This document shows, piece after piece, positions 8,717-16,991 of a stretch of 40,407 nucleotides of DNA; position 1 is the stretch's first letter, and each line of letters starts with the position of its first letter. The DNA is from Chloroflexota bacterium. Lineage in GTDB: Bacteria > Chloroflexota > Limnocylindria > Limnocylindrales > CSP1-4. The notes under the pieces were generated by a model. The model searched no databases and had not been told where the DNA came from. It saw only the letters and a list, made by a program, of their open reading frames with translations. Location of the stretch: positions 1 through 40,407 of the forward strand of contig JADGQI010000104.1 in assembly GCA_017881905.1 (NCBI GenBank), in the 5' to 3' direction. The translations under genes and the position numbers were made by a program.

Positions 8717-10114
8717 TTGACGGACGTCCGAACGAGCCGCCGACCCGCCACCCGCTCGAGCGCTCGTTCGACGGTCCTCATCGGCCTCGCGATCGCGGCC
8801 ATGCTCTTCGTCGTCTACGTCGTCAGCAACCCCCAGCGACCGAGCTACTACAACCACTTCGTGTGGCAGGCCGAGGCGTTCCTCGACGGTCGGGCGACGA
8901 TCCGCTTCCCGGTCGCCGACGGACCTGCCGGGCACGGCAACGACCTGTTCCAGGACGTCGTCCCGGCGGCCGGGCCGCACGGCGAGACCACCGGCTACGG
9001 GCTGCTGCCGTTCCCGCCGTTGCCGGCCGTCGTGCTGATGCCGTTCGTAGCGATCTGGGGCCTGTCGACCGATGCCCAGCTCATCGCGGCGTTCATCGGC
9101 GCCCTCGACGTCGCGATCGCGTTCTGGTGCCTCGGGCGGCTGCCGATCGGTCGCCGGGTGAGGATCGCGACGACGCTGTTCCTGGGCCTGGGCACGGTCC
9201 TGTGGTACGCCGCCGAGCTCGGGACGACCTGGTACCTGGCCCACGTCGTGGCGGTCGGCTTGACCCTGCTGGCGATCGGGATCGCCCTGTCCCGAGACCC
9301 GGCGGCAGCCGCCGGCGAGCCCGACGACGAGGCCTCCCTGGCGGCCGGAGCCGCCGCGCGCCGGCTCGGGCTGGACCCGGGCCAGGTGCTGGCCGGATTC
9401 CTGTTCGGGCTGGCGTGCACGGCCCGCCTGACGATCGTCTTCGGGTTGCCGTTCTTCGTGCTCGTGGGCGGCGGCGGCGATCGCGTGCGCCGGGCCGGCT
9501 CGGCGATCCTGGGGCTGTCGATCCCGATCGGCGTCCTGCTCGCCTACACGTGGGCCACGACGGGCCACCTGCTCAGTCCCGGGTACGAGGTCCTGTATCA
9601 GGCCGAGACCGCGTCGTATCCGCAGCTCGCCTACCACCCCGGATGGGGGATCGAGGACCCGCGCTATCTGCTCCAGAACCTCGGACTGTTCCTGGGCGGC
9701 CTGCCGTCGATCATGCCCGACCTCCCAGATTGCGCGGCCGGCGCCCCCCGGGAGTTCTTCTCGACGATCTGCCCGATCGTCGCGCCGCGCGACGTCGGGA
9801 TGGGTCTCTTCCTGACCAGCCCGGCCTGGCTCCTCGCCTTCGCTTCGCTGCGCTGGTTCGGACGTGACCGCCTGGTCACCGGCGCCGCCATCGCGGTCCT
9901 GGCGATCGCGCTCGTCGACCTGATGCACTTCAGCCAGGGCTGGGTCCAGTTCGGCTACCGGTTCAGCAATGACTACGCGCCGTTCGGGCTGATCCTTCTG
10001 GCCCTCGCTCTCGAGGCCGGCGGGCGTCTCCGCCGGCTCGGCTACGTCCTCATCGCCCTGTCGATCGCGATCGTCGCCTGGGGAGTGACCTGGGGGCACC
10101 TGTACGGGTGGTAA
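8717..10114 (+). CDS. Polytopic membrane protein, probable GT-C glycosyltransferase
   Basis: About 465 residues with ten or so hydrophobic segments, the first at roughly residues 17-36 from the proposed start. I chose the TTG at 8717 because a TATAGC box sits just upstream and it precedes the first membrane segment with a basic N-terminus; ATG 8801 is a later alternative that would cut into that segment. An extracytoplasmic loop after the first helix contains HFVWQAEAFLDGRATIRFP, resembling the loop-1 region of membrane glycosyltransferases that use lipid-linked donors, but I see no family-defining catalytic motif. Its TAA overlaps the GTG start of the DUF2723 gene, and a dolichyl-phosphate-mannose-synthase-like gene follows, so a role in the same glycan pathway is likely. 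Could instead be a transporter-like membrane protein of unknown role. Confidence 0.7.
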   Translation: MTDVRTSRRPATRSSARSTVLIGLAIAAMLFVVYVVSNPQRPSYYNHFVWQAEAFLDGRATIRFPVADGPAGHGNDLFQDVVPAAGPHGETTGYGLLPFPPLPAVVLMPFVAIWGLSTDAQLIAAFIGALDVAIAFWCLGRLPIGRRVRIATTLFLGLGTVLWYAAELGTTWYLAHVVAVGLTLLAIGIALSRDPAAAAGEPDDEASLAAGAAARRLGLDPGQVLAGFLFGLACTARLTIVFGLPFFVLVGGGGDRVRRAGSAILGLSIPIGVLLAYTWATTGHLLSPGYEVLYQAETASYPQLAYHPGWGIEDPRYLLQNLGLFLGGLPSIMPDLPDCAAGAPREFFSTICPIVAPRDVGMGLFLTSPAWLLAFASLRWFGRDRLVTGAAIAVLAIALVDLMHFSQGWVQFGYRFSNDYAPFGLILLALALEAGGRLRRLGYVLIALSIAIVAWGVTWGHLYGW

Positions 10115-11670
10115 CGTCCCAGCGGCCGGAGCAGACGACCCTCGGAACGGCCCTCTCCGCCCTCGGCGCAGGTCTGATCGCGCTCGGCCTGTCGGTGGCG
10201 ACGCTCCTGCCCGGCGTGGCCTTCTGGGATACCGCTGAGCTCCAGGCGGTCGGCCCGCTTCTCGGGACCGGCCACCCGACCGGGTTCCCGACCTGGGTCA
10301 TCCTGGGCTGGTTGGCGTCGGTCGTGTTCCAGCCGTTCGGCGACCCGGCGTTCCGGATGAACCTGCTCGATGCGGTCTGCATCGCCGTCGCTGCCGGCCT
10401 GACCGCCGTCCTGGTCGGTCGGTTGACCGGGCGGCCGTGGATCGCGTTCGCAGCGGGCGTGCTCCTGGCGACCACCCCGATCGCCTGGTCGATCGGGACC
10501 CACGCTGACGTCCACGCACTGTTCCTGGCATTGACGGTGCTCCTGCTGGTGCTGCTCGTGGACTGGGAGCGACTCGACCGGGCGGGCTGCCCGGGCGCCG
10601 ATCGGCGACTGATCGGTGCTGCCGTCGTCTTCGGCCTCGCGCTCGGGAGCCACAGCCTGGTCCTGCTACTGGCGCCGTCGATCGTCCTGTTCGTCTTCGC
10701 GGTCGCCCCCGGCATCCTCCGCCGGCGACGGCTGGTCGGCACCTGCCTGCTGGCCCTCGCCGGGACCTTGGCGCTCGTCTACCTCGAGTTGCCGCTGCGG
10801 GCCGGGCCGTTCCGGGCGACGATGGTCTACGGCCACCCCGAGACATGGGATGGGTTCTGGGGGATCGTCCTGGCCCAGCAGTTCCAGGGCAGCCTGGTCG
10901 CCCCATTCAGCGACCTCGGCGCCAAGGCCGTCGCCCTGGCGGGATTCGCGTCGGACCAGCTCGGGCCGCTCGTCTGGCTGGTCCCGTTCGGCTTCGTCGC
11001 GACCGTCGTCCGCAGGCCTCGATACGCCCTGCTGACCGGGCCGGCGCTGGCGCTGATGTGCTGGTTCGCCGCGTCCTACGACAACGCCCAGATCGACCGC
11101 TACTACCTCGTCCCGGCGGTCATCGCGCTGACCTGGATCGCCGTCCTGGCCGAGGTCACGGTCGACCGGCTGGATCGGACGCTTGCCCCGGGACGGCTCG
11201 ACCGCCATGGGGCGAGGGCGAGCGCGCCGGTCGTCGCGGTGATCGTGGCCGGGCTCCTGCTCGTCCCGATGCTCGCCCGGTTGCCGTCTCGCTGGGCGGC
11301 CGTCGACGAGAGCCGCGATCGGACTGGAGCCGCGTGGCTCGACGCGGTCCTCGACGAGAACGTCATCGGCCAGGACGCGGTGGTCCTGTCATGGTGGAGT
11401 TACTCGACCCCGCTATGGTACGCACAGCACATCGAGGGCCGCCGACCGGACATCCGGATCGTCGACGACCGGACCCGTCTCGATGAGCATCTCGGAGACA
11501 TCCCCGAAGTGATCGACGCCAATCTCGGCCGCCGGCCGATCATCCTCATCCAGATCGACCCCGCCGTGATCGGGTCGCTGGCGAGTCGCTACCGGCTCAC
11601 CCAGCTGGCGGTCCCGGGCCCGCAGGTCGTCTACCGGGTCGACGGGGCGCTCGCCGAGGGCGGCCGGTGA
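10108..11670 (+). CDS. DUF2723-family membrane protein (GT-C-like)
   Basis: A 520-residue polytopic protein. Residues ~38-66 (FWDTAELQAVGPLLGTGHP followed by TGFPTWV) match the DUF2723/TMEM260 signature D-x-x-E...LG-x-x-HP-x-G-x-P, with Asp and Glu in the first outer loop as in GT-C enzymes. About ten membrane segments follow, then a soluble C-terminal part (~400-520). The eukaryotic relative TMEM260 is an O-mannosyltransferase; bacterial members are mostly uncharacterised. The GTG start overlaps the TAA of the previous gene, and its own TGA overlaps the next GTG, so three genes are coupled. With a DPM-synthase-like partner directly downstream, a polyprenyl-phosphate-mannose-dependent mannosyltransferase is a reasonable inference. 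Confidence 0.75.
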   Translation: MVTSQRPEQTTLGTALSALGAGLIALGLSVATLLPGVAFWDTAELQAVGPLLGTGHPTGFPTWVILGWLASVVFQPFGDPAFRMNLLDAVCIAVAAGLTAVLVGRLTGRPWIAFAAGVLLATTPIAWSIGTHADVHALFLALTVLLLVLLVDWERLDRAGCPGADRRLIGAAVVFGLALGSHSLVLLLAPSIVLFVFAVAPGILRRRRLVGTCLLALAGTLALVYLELPLRAGPFRATMVYGHPETWDGFWGIVLAQQFQGSLVAPFSDLGAKAVALAGFASDQLGPLVWLVPFGFVATVVRRPRYALLTGPALALMCWFAASYDNAQIDRYYLVPAVIALTWIAVLAEVTVDRLDRTLAPGRLDRHGARASAPVVAVIVAGLLLVPMLARLPSRWAAVDESRDRTGAAWLDAVLDENVIGQDAVVLSWWSYSTPLWYAQHIEGRRPDIRIVDDRTRLDEHLGDIPEVIDANLGRRPIILIQIDPAVIGSLASRYRLTQLAVPGPQVVYRVDGALAEGGR

Positions 11671-12467
11671 CCGCGGTCGCCGAGGCCGACACCCGGCCCG
11701 ACGTCACGCCCGCCGCCCGCGTCCCGGAGCTGTCGTACTTCTTCCCGGCCCACAACGAGGAATCCAATCTCGGGCCGCTCGTCGAGGAGGCCCTCCTCGC
11801 CCTGCCGTCGCTGGCCGACCGGTTCGAGATCGTCATCGTCGACGACGGCTCGCGCGACGGGACCGGCGGGATCGCCGATCGCCTCGTCGCGGCTCATCCG
11901 GAGACCGTCCGGGTCGTCCACCACCGGGTGAACCTGGGCTATGGGGCGGCCATCCGTTCGGGGTTGCGGGCCGCTCGATTCGCGTTCGTGGCGTTCACCG
12001 ACGGCGACCGCCAATTCAAGGTGGCCGATCTCGCGCGGCTGACCGAGCGGATGTCGCGGGCGGATGCGCCCGACGTGGTCATCGGCTTCCGGATCAAGCG
12101 GGCCGACCCCGTCATCCGGACGATCTACGCCAAGAGCTACCGCCTGGCCAACCGGGTGTTCTTCGGGCTGCGCGCGACGGACGTCGACTGCGCCTGCAAG
12201 CTGTTCCGGCGCGAGGCGCTGGCCGGGATCCGGGTCGAGTCGGGCGGGGCCTTCCTGTCGGCGGAGCTGCTGATCAAGCTGCGAGCCCGGGGTCGGTCCG
12301 TCGTCGAGGTCGGCGTCCCGCACTACCCGCGGACGGCGGGTTCGCCGACCGGGGCGAAGCCGCAGGTCATCGTTCGCGCCGTCCGCGACTTCTGGTCGCT
12401 GCGGTTGCGGCTGTGGGCTTCTCCCAAGCGGGCCCTGTCACGTGGCGAGGCCGTCCTGGCCGAGTGA
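11667..12467 (+). CDS. GT2 glycosyltransferase, dolichyl/polyprenyl-phosphate mannose synthase-like
   Basis: A 266-residue GT-A enzyme with no membrane segment. Motifs in order: PAHNEESNLGPLV near residue 28, IVIVDDGSRDGT near 57, NLGYGAAIRSG near 91, the DxD-like FTDGDRQF near 111, and CKLFRREAL near 177, matching the DPM1/polyprenyl-phosphate glycosyltransferase family. The family transfers mannose or glucose from a sugar nucleotide to polyprenyl phosphate on the cytoplasmic side, making the lipid-linked donor for GT-C enzymes. Three putative GT-C proteins lie just upstream (one on the opposite strand), which fits that role. The GTG start overlaps the preceding TGA. An ArnC/GtrB-like undecaprenyl-phosphate glycosyltransferase is an alternative, but those usually carry C-terminal membrane helices that are absent here. 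Confidence 0.82.
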   Translation: MTAVAEADTRPDVTPAARVPELSYFFPAHNEESNLGPLVEEALLALPSLADRFEIVIVDDGSRDGTGGIADRLVAAHPETVRVVHHRVNLGYGAAIRSGLRAARFAFVAFTDGDRQFKVADLARLTERMSRADAPDVVIGFRIKRADPVIRTIYAKSYRLANRVFFGLRATDVDCACKLFRREALAGIRVESGGAFLSAELLIKLRARGRSVVEVGVPHYPRTAGSPTGAKPQVIVRAVRDFWSLRLRLWASPKRALSRGEAVLAE

Positions 12468-12503
12468 GGCCGTCCTGGCGGCGCGACCGGCCCATCACGA
12501 CTT

Positions 12504-12523
12504 CCCGAACGGAGCTATTCGGG
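12504..12523. terminator. Weak hairpin between convergent genes
   Basis: A 6-bp inverted repeat (CCCGAA at 12504-12509, TTCGGG at 12518-12523) with an 8-nt loop overlaps the stop of the bifunctional-nuclease gene and lies 37 nt after the GT2 stop. No T-run follows on either strand. It could be a bidirectional Rho-independent-like terminator, but evidence is thin. Just before it, GAGGCCGTCCTGGC is directly repeated (12447 and 12465), spanning the GT2 stop. Confidence 0.25.
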
Positions 12524-13072
12524 GCGCGGGCCCTCGCGCGTGCCCGCATCGCCGCCGAGGTCGAGCGAGTTGATGAAGTCGCGGAACACGTCGAGGCGAG
12601 GGTCCGCCGGCGAGGCCGCGTCGTCGGCGGCCTCGAGGTCCTCGATCGTCGTGTCGCCCTCGTCCGGCCGGACGCCGGCCCGATCGAGGACTCCGTCGGC
12701 AGCGAAGATCCGGACACCGGCGCGGACGGCGAGGGCCAGGGCGTCGGAGGGCCGCGAGTCGACCTCGAGCTCGCGCCCGCCGGAGTCGAGGTAGAGCCTG
12801 GCATGGAAGGTCTCCTCAGCCAGGGAGGAGATGACGACCTTGCGGATCGCGACGCCGAGCAGCTCGAGCGTCGACGCGAACAGATCGTGGGTGAGCGGCC
12901 GCTCGGATGACACCCCCTGGAGCTTCATCGCGATCGCGTTGGCCTCCCACGGACCGATCCAGATCGGGAGGTATCGCTCGCGCTCGAGCTCCTTGAGGAT
13001 CACCACGTGCTGGCTCGACGGCATGTGGACGCGGACGCTCTCGACCACCATCTCGACGAGTTCCTCCGCCAT
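12515..13072 (-). CDS. Bifunctional nuclease (BFN/DUF151) domain protein
   Basis: A 185-residue protein whose first ~135 residues form a BFN domain: VVILKELERERYLPIWIG near residue 23, EANAIAMKLQGV near 43, RPLTHDLFASTLELLG near 58, and EVDSRPSDALALAVRAGVRIFAAD near 102 are all typical. The remaining ~50 residues are an acidic tail of low complexity. Plant and thermophile members have been reported to have DNase/RNase activity, and bacterial copies are widespread, but the cellular job is not settled. The ATG start follows a GATAAT box by 6 nt, implying a leaderless transcript. It lies 30 nt downstream of the membrane PP2C-like gene on the same strand. Confidence 0.85.
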   Translation of the reverse strand: MAEELVEMVVESVRVHMPSSQHVVILKELERERYLPIWIGPWEANAIAMKLQGVSSERPLTHDLFASTLELLGVAIRKVVISSLAEETFHARLYLDSGGRELEVDSRPSDALALAVRAGVRIFAADGVLDRAGVRPDEGDTTIEDLEAADDAASPADPRLDVFRDFINSLDLGGDAGTREGPRPE

Positions 13073-13078
13073 CGTCCG

Positions 13079-13106
13079 ATTATCCCACGGTGGCTCGGGG
13101 CGTCAC
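13079..13106 (-). promoter_or_regulatory. Promoter of BFN gene, leaderless
   Basis: GATAAT (minus strand, 13084-13079) is a 5/6 match to TATAAT and ends 6 nt before the ATG, so transcription would start at or next to the start codon. A GTGACG hexamer (13106-13101) lies 16 nt upstream as a possible -35. No Shine-Dalgarno is present, consistent with a leaderless mRNA. Confidence 0.5.
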
Positions 13107-15364
13107 GGCCTGGGGGTCTTCCTCGGCTTGGGCTTCTTGGTCGCCTTGGGCGTCGGGCTGGGCGAGGCACCCGGCGAGGCGCTCGCGCCGGGCGAGGCCG
13201 TGGGCACCTTGACGGCCTCGAGGATCGCGGTCATCAGCCGGCTCTTGTCGACCCACACGAGCGTCGCCGGCTCGGTCCCGCTCCCGGCGATGACGTACAT
13301 CCCGCGGACATCCGCCCATGCCGGATCGGCCCCGTTGAGCCGGTATTGCCGCTGGAGCGACCCGTCCGACTTGGTGAACGCGAGGACCCGGGCGTTCGGC
13401 TTGTCGTAGGCGTAGACGTCGCCGTTGTCCTTGATGGCGCCGGAGGCGATGAGGCTGTAGTTCGGCGACGGACGGAGCAGGCCGTCGCCCGGATCCTCCG
13501 GCTTCCATCCGCTCTTGCCGCCCTTGACGTAGCGGGTGATCGAGTCGCCTCCCGGGCGCGACAGGTAGATGTCCCCGTCGATCAGCATCGATTCCACGGT
13601 CGCGACGTCCTGGGGCGCGGCCAGCCACGGGGTGGGATCGCCGAGGAACCCGCCACCGTCGAAGGCCGGGGCGTACGACAGGATCTGTTTCTCGGACGGG
13701 TCGACCACGTACAGCCGGTAGAGGCCCTGGTCCGGGTTCGTCACGAATGCGCCGATCGCCCGCACATCGTCACCCCAGCTCGCGGAGTCCTTGACCCGGA
13801 CCCGGGCCAGGGTGCCCTTGCCGGTCTTGTCGGCGGGACGCCAGCGCCACAACGCGTTCTTGGTGTCGAGGATGAGGACGTCGGGGCCGGCCGGCGCGAT
13901 GAACCGGGGGTCGGCGACCTTGGTCCCAGCCACGGTCTGACCCGACTTGATGACCGGCGTGGCCTTGCTGCCCTTGACGTCGATCCGGTAGACCGCCTTG
14001 GTCGAGGCGTCGAGCACGTACGGCGCCCCGTCCGGGCCGAGCACGACGTCCTGGAGGTCGACCGGGGGATTGGCGTCGACGAACGAGAAGAGGGTGCTCG
14101 CCGCGACGGAGTCCATGGCGTAGAGCTGGTCGAGGCCGGCGCGCGCCTTCGCCCGGAGCGGGTCGATCGCGCTCGCCGTGATCCCGGCCGCGGCGGCGGC
14201 GTCGAGCTGCGTCCAGGCGGTCGTCAGCAGTTCGGTCGCCCGCGGCGGATCGTTCGTCACGAGGTTGACCCCGGGGGCGTAGACCTCGTCGATCGCACTC
14301 TTCGCCTGCATCAGCGCCTTCTGCCCGGCCGTCTGGGAGCCCAGCTCGCTGGGCGATCCGCTCCGACCGCCGACGGCCCAGACGGCCAGCCCAAGGGTCG
14401 CCACGACGATCACCAGCGCGAGCGCGGCGACCGCCGCCCGGCGCTGGGTCTCCCGACGGGCGGACGCTCCGGTGACCCGTCGATCGGCGCCGCCGGTCCG
14501 TCGCGGCAGCCGGTCCTGGATCCCGCCGAACATCCGCCCGGCGGCGCCGCCGGCGGCGACCTTGGCCTTGCTCGCCGACTGCTGGACGGCGGCGGCGCCC
14601 GCGGTGACGCTATCGGCGAGGGGGATCGGGGAACGCTCGGGCGAGCCGGCCAGCGGCTCCGCCGGCTTGACCGGGACGAGCTTGCGCTGCTTGGTCGTGG
14701 CGGACACCTCGGTCGCCTCGAACGCGAGCGCCCCGTCGCTGCCGGTGCCGTCGGCGGCGATGAACCGATGATGGAGATGCTCCATCGCGGATTGCGGATG
14801 GAGCGTGACCATCGCGTCCTTGAGCTCGTCGGGGCCGAGGCGGGCGACCAGGTTCGGGGAGGCCAGGACGACCGAATCCCCGACCGAGATCTCGCCCCGC
14901 CAGACGTCCGGCTCGATCTCGGTCGTCGGGAGACCCCGTTCGCGGTGCGGGTCGGGCAGCGTCGACAGGCGCGCCTGGCGGATCAGGTAGGCCTCGGCCG
15001 GGCCGACCGTGACGACATACAGCTCGTTGCCGCGGACGACGGCAGCGGCGACCCCGATCGGGCCGTTCGTCTCATCCCCGCCGAGACGTTCCTTCTGGTG
15101 GACGAGCTTCTTGTTGGCCGCCTTGATCGCCTTCGCCAAGCAGACGACGATCCCGGCGGACTCGTCGTAGTAGTACTCGCGTCGGATCGTGTCCGAAACG
15201 AGCCGGGTCACCTCGCGCAGGCGGGAGCCCGGGGTCCGGGCGGTCACCAGCAGGTACAGGTTGCCCTTCGAGCGGACGATCGAGCCGATCGTCGGCTCCT
15301 CGGGCACGACCGTATCCGGCGAGTCGGGGAGGCGGTCCTGCTCGGCGACGAAGCCGAGCTTCAT
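13103..15364 (-). CDS. Membrane-anchored pseudo-PP2C protein with C-terminal beta-propeller
   Basis: 753 residues from ATG 15364; an upstream in-frame TTG (15382) would add six. Residues ~1-210 resemble a PP2C/PPM phosphatase fold: IGSIVRSKGNLYLLVTART, GPIGVAAAVVRGNELYVVTVGPAEAYLIR, and GDSVVLASPNL. Where active enzymes have D-G-x-G-G and V-G-D-S-R, this protein has TARTPG and VGPAEA, so the metal-binding Asp residues seem lost; I call it a pseudophosphatase. A Ser/Ala-rich linker leads to one membrane helix near residues 312-339, followed by an outer coiled stretch and repeated strand units (~430-720) suggesting a propeller, then a Ser-Pro-Lys tail. No function is established. A TATAAT box precedes it. 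Confidence 0.65.
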   Translation of the reverse strand: MKLGFVAEQDRLPDSPDTVVPEEPTIGSIVRSKGNLYLLVTARTPGSRLREVTRLVSDTIRREYYYDESAGIVVCLAKAIKAANKKLVHQKERLGGDETNGPIGVAAAVVRGNELYVVTVGPAEAYLIRQARLSTLPDPHRERGLPTTEIEPDVWRGEISVGDSVVLASPNLVARLGPDELKDAMVTLHPQSAMEHLHHRFIAADGTGSDGALAFEATEVSATTKQRKLVPVKPAEPLAGSPERSPIPLADSVTAGAAAVQQSASKAKVAAGGAAGRMFGGIQDRLPRRTGGADRRVTGASARRETQRRAAVAALALVIVVATLGLAVWAVGGRSGSPSELGSQTAGQKALMQAKSAIDEVYAPGVNLVTNDPPRATELLTTAWTQLDAAAAAGITASAIDPLRAKARAGLDQLYAMDSVAASTLFSFVDANPPVDLQDVVLGPDGAPYVLDASTKAVYRIDVKGSKATPVIKSGQTVAGTKVADPRFIAPAGPDVLILDTKNALWRWRPADKTGKGTLARVRVKDSASWGDDVRAIGAFVTNPDQGLYRLYVVDPSEKQILSYAPAFDGGGFLGDPTPWLAAPQDVATVESMLIDGDIYLSRPGGDSITRYVKGGKSGWKPEDPGDGLLRPSPNYSLIASGAIKDNGDVYAYDKPNARVLAFTKSDGSLQRQYRLNGADPAWADVRGMYVIAGSGTEPATLVWVDKSRLMTAILEAVKVPTASPGASASPGASPSPTPKATKKPKPRKTPRP

Positions 15365-15465
15365 CTGAAGCCGTGCGGCCAAATGCGGTCTCGTCTCGGG
15401 ATCTGGCGGTTCGAGGCTCGGGGTGCGCCGCGCGACCCTCGAGATCGGTTGGCAGGTTGGGCCGG

Positions 15466-15471
15466 ATTATA
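15466..15471 (-). promoter_or_regulatory. -10 box upstream of pseudo-PP2C gene
   Basis: A perfect TATAAT (minus strand) about 100 nt before the ATG, overlapping the stop codon of the DciA-like gene. A clear TTGACA is not visible at 16-18 nt; TGGACT lies 20 nt upstream. It probably gives this gene a promoter separate from the dnaN-recF run. Confidence 0.5.
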
Positions 15472-15787
15472 CCCGCCGGACCCCGACCCGAAGTCCACTC
15501 GCCGAGAACCCCCCGGGAGCCGTCCGGAAGGCGCCCAGCAACTCCCCGGTTCGCAGGCGGAGCTCCTGGGCGACGATCTGGTGATCCGCCTCGACCATCA
15601 GCGCATCGCCCTCGATGCCGACGAGACGGCACGATCCGGTCGCCGCCGGGACCCGCTCGGCGACGAGCGCGTCCCAGGTCGAGGTGGCGCGAGCGAGGCG
15701 GAGCTCGGCTTCGAGTCCGAGCTCACGCGCTGCCGCGGGGAGTAGGTCGCCGATCCGTTCCATCGGTCGGCGTCGCGACGACGTCAC
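15467..15787 (-). CDS. DciA-like (DUF721) protein
   Basis: A 106-residue protein read from a GTG that overlaps the recF TGA. The sequence MERIGDLLPAAARELGLE, then a Trp-centred STWDALVAER near residue 36, LMVEADHQIVAQELRLRTGEL near 63, and a terminal V-R-V motif is the DUF721 pattern. Members named DciA help load the replicative helicase in bacteria lacking DnaC/DnaI, and DUF721 genes often sit directly after recF. The same frame remains open far upstream antisense-like across recF, but only this last part resembles a protein family, and the codon overlap defines the start. Position immediately after dnaA-dnaN-recF supports a role in replication initiation. Confidence 0.75.
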   Translation of the reverse strand: MTSSRRRPMERIGDLLPAAARELGLEAELRLARATSTWDALVAERVPAATGSCRLVGIEGDALMVEADHQIVAQELRLRTGELLGAFRTAPGGFSASGLRVGVRRV

Positions 15788-16983
15788 CCGATCCCCTTCG
15801 ACGCGACCGGTGCGACCGGGGCCGCCGGCGGACCGAGCTCGGCGCCGTCCGGACCCGAGAGGACCTGCCAGGCCGTGGCTGCGGCGCGGAGCGCCGGATC
15901 GAGATCGTCGAGCGTGGTCGTGCTCACGAACGCCTGCGGCAGGTCGGCGATCCGGCGGACCAGGTGGGCCCGGCGATCCGGGTCGAGCTCGCTGAAGACG
16001 TCGTCGAGGAGGAGCAGCGGCGGGTGCCCGTCGAGCGCGGTCAGGACGTCGAGCTCGGCCAGCTTGAGTGCCAGGATCGCCGTCCGCTGCTGGCCGCGCG
16101 ATGCGAACCCGGCCAGGTCGCGCCCCTCGAGCTCGAAGACGAGGTCGTCGCGGTGGGGTCCGATCAGGGTGGTCCCGTTCCACGCCTCCTTCTCGGCGGT
16201 CTCGGCCAGCCGGCGGGTCAGGGCCGCGCGGATCGACTCGCCCGGTCGCGGCGGCGCGTTCGTCGCGTAGCGCAACGAGAGCCGTCCCTCGTCGGGGGCG
16301 ATCTCCGCGTGGGAGCGCCGGAGCGGGTCCGCGAGCTCCTCGAGCGTCGCCAGTCGTCCCTCGACGACCACGGTCCCGGAGTCCAGGAGCGCAGCGTCCC
16401 AGTACCGGAGCTGATCCCGCTCGGCGACGCCCTCGCGGATCGCCCGGAGCAGCCCGTTCCGCTGCTGGAGCGCCCGACCGTACGTCGCGAGCTCGGCGCC
16501 GAAGGCCGGCGACCGGCTCGACGCCAGGGTGTCGATCGCCGCGCGTCGCGGACCCGGAGCGCCGGCGACGAGGAGCATGTCCTCCGGCGCGAACATCACC
16601 GTCCGCAGGATGCCGGCGAGCGCACTCGAGCGACGCGGGACGCCGTTGACCCGGATCCGTTTGCGCTGGGCCCCATTGCCCTCGCGGACCAGGGCGATCT
16701 CGACGACCGCCGGCTCGGCGGTGGAGCCCGGTTCCGGCGCGCTGACGCGGCCCTCGACCCTGGCCAGGTCGGTCCCCCACCGGATCAGCTCCGAATCGGT
16801 CGAGGTCCGGTGCGATCGGCCCCAGGCGACCAGGACGATCGCCTCGAGCAGGCTGGTCTTGCCGGCCGCGTTCGGCCCCCAGACGAGGTGAGGACCCGGG
16901 CCGAAGGCGACCTCCAGCGACGCGTAGCCACGCAGGTCACGAACGTCGAGCGACGCGAGCAGACCGGTCGCCGGGGTGGGGAC
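15784..16983 (-). CDS. recF: RecF, DNA repair/replication ATPase, non-canonical start codon
   Basis: About 392-399 residues. The N-terminus LLASLDVRDLRGYASLEVAF leads to the Walker A GPNAAGKTS, the early conserved RSHRTSTDSELIR, MFAPEDM, and C-terminal SRGQQRTAILALKLAEL (ABC signature) and LLLLDDVFSELD (Walker B/D-loop). RecF binds gapped DNA and helps load RecA. The frame contains no ATG, GTG or TTG upstream of the RecF N-terminus. A strong AGGAGG (16993-16988) lies 4 nt before a GTC at 16983, where a GTG would be expected; a CTG at 16962 is the other candidate. The first standard start is at 16599, which would delete the Walker A. Coordinates use the GTC. It lies 8 nt after dnaN and is coupled to the DciA-like gene. 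Confidence 0.85.
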   Translation of the reverse strand, partial: VPTPATGLLASLDVRDLRGYASLEVAFGPGPHLVWGPNAAGKTSLLEAIVLVAWGRSHRTSTDSELIRWGTDLARVEGRVSAPEPGSTAEPAVVEIALVREGNGAQRKRIRVNGVPRRSSALAGILRTVMFAPEDMLLVAGAPGPRRAAIDTLASSRSPAFGAELATYGRALQQRNGLLRAIREGVAERDQLRYWDAALLDSGTVVVEGRLATLEELADPLRRSHAEIAPDEGRLSLRYATNAPPRPGESIRAALTRRLAETAEKEAWNGTTLIGPHRDDLVFELEGRDLAGFASRGQQRTAILALKLAELDVLTALDGHPPLLLLDDVFSELDPDRRAHLVRRIADLPQAFVSTTTLDDLDPALRAAATAWQVLSGPDGAELGPPAAPVAPVASKGIG

Positions 16984-16991
16984 CCGGCCTC

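Noticed and set aside
13007-15745. 912-codon plus-strand open frame across the pseudo-PP2C gene
   Set aside because: Crosses three genes antisense, is Arg/Asp/Gly-rich and resembles no fold.
15788-16780. Upstream extension of the DciA-like frame across recF
   Set aside because: Open in the same strand but a different phase from recF; Arg/Gly/Pro-rich with no similarity, while the GTGA overlap gives a natural start.
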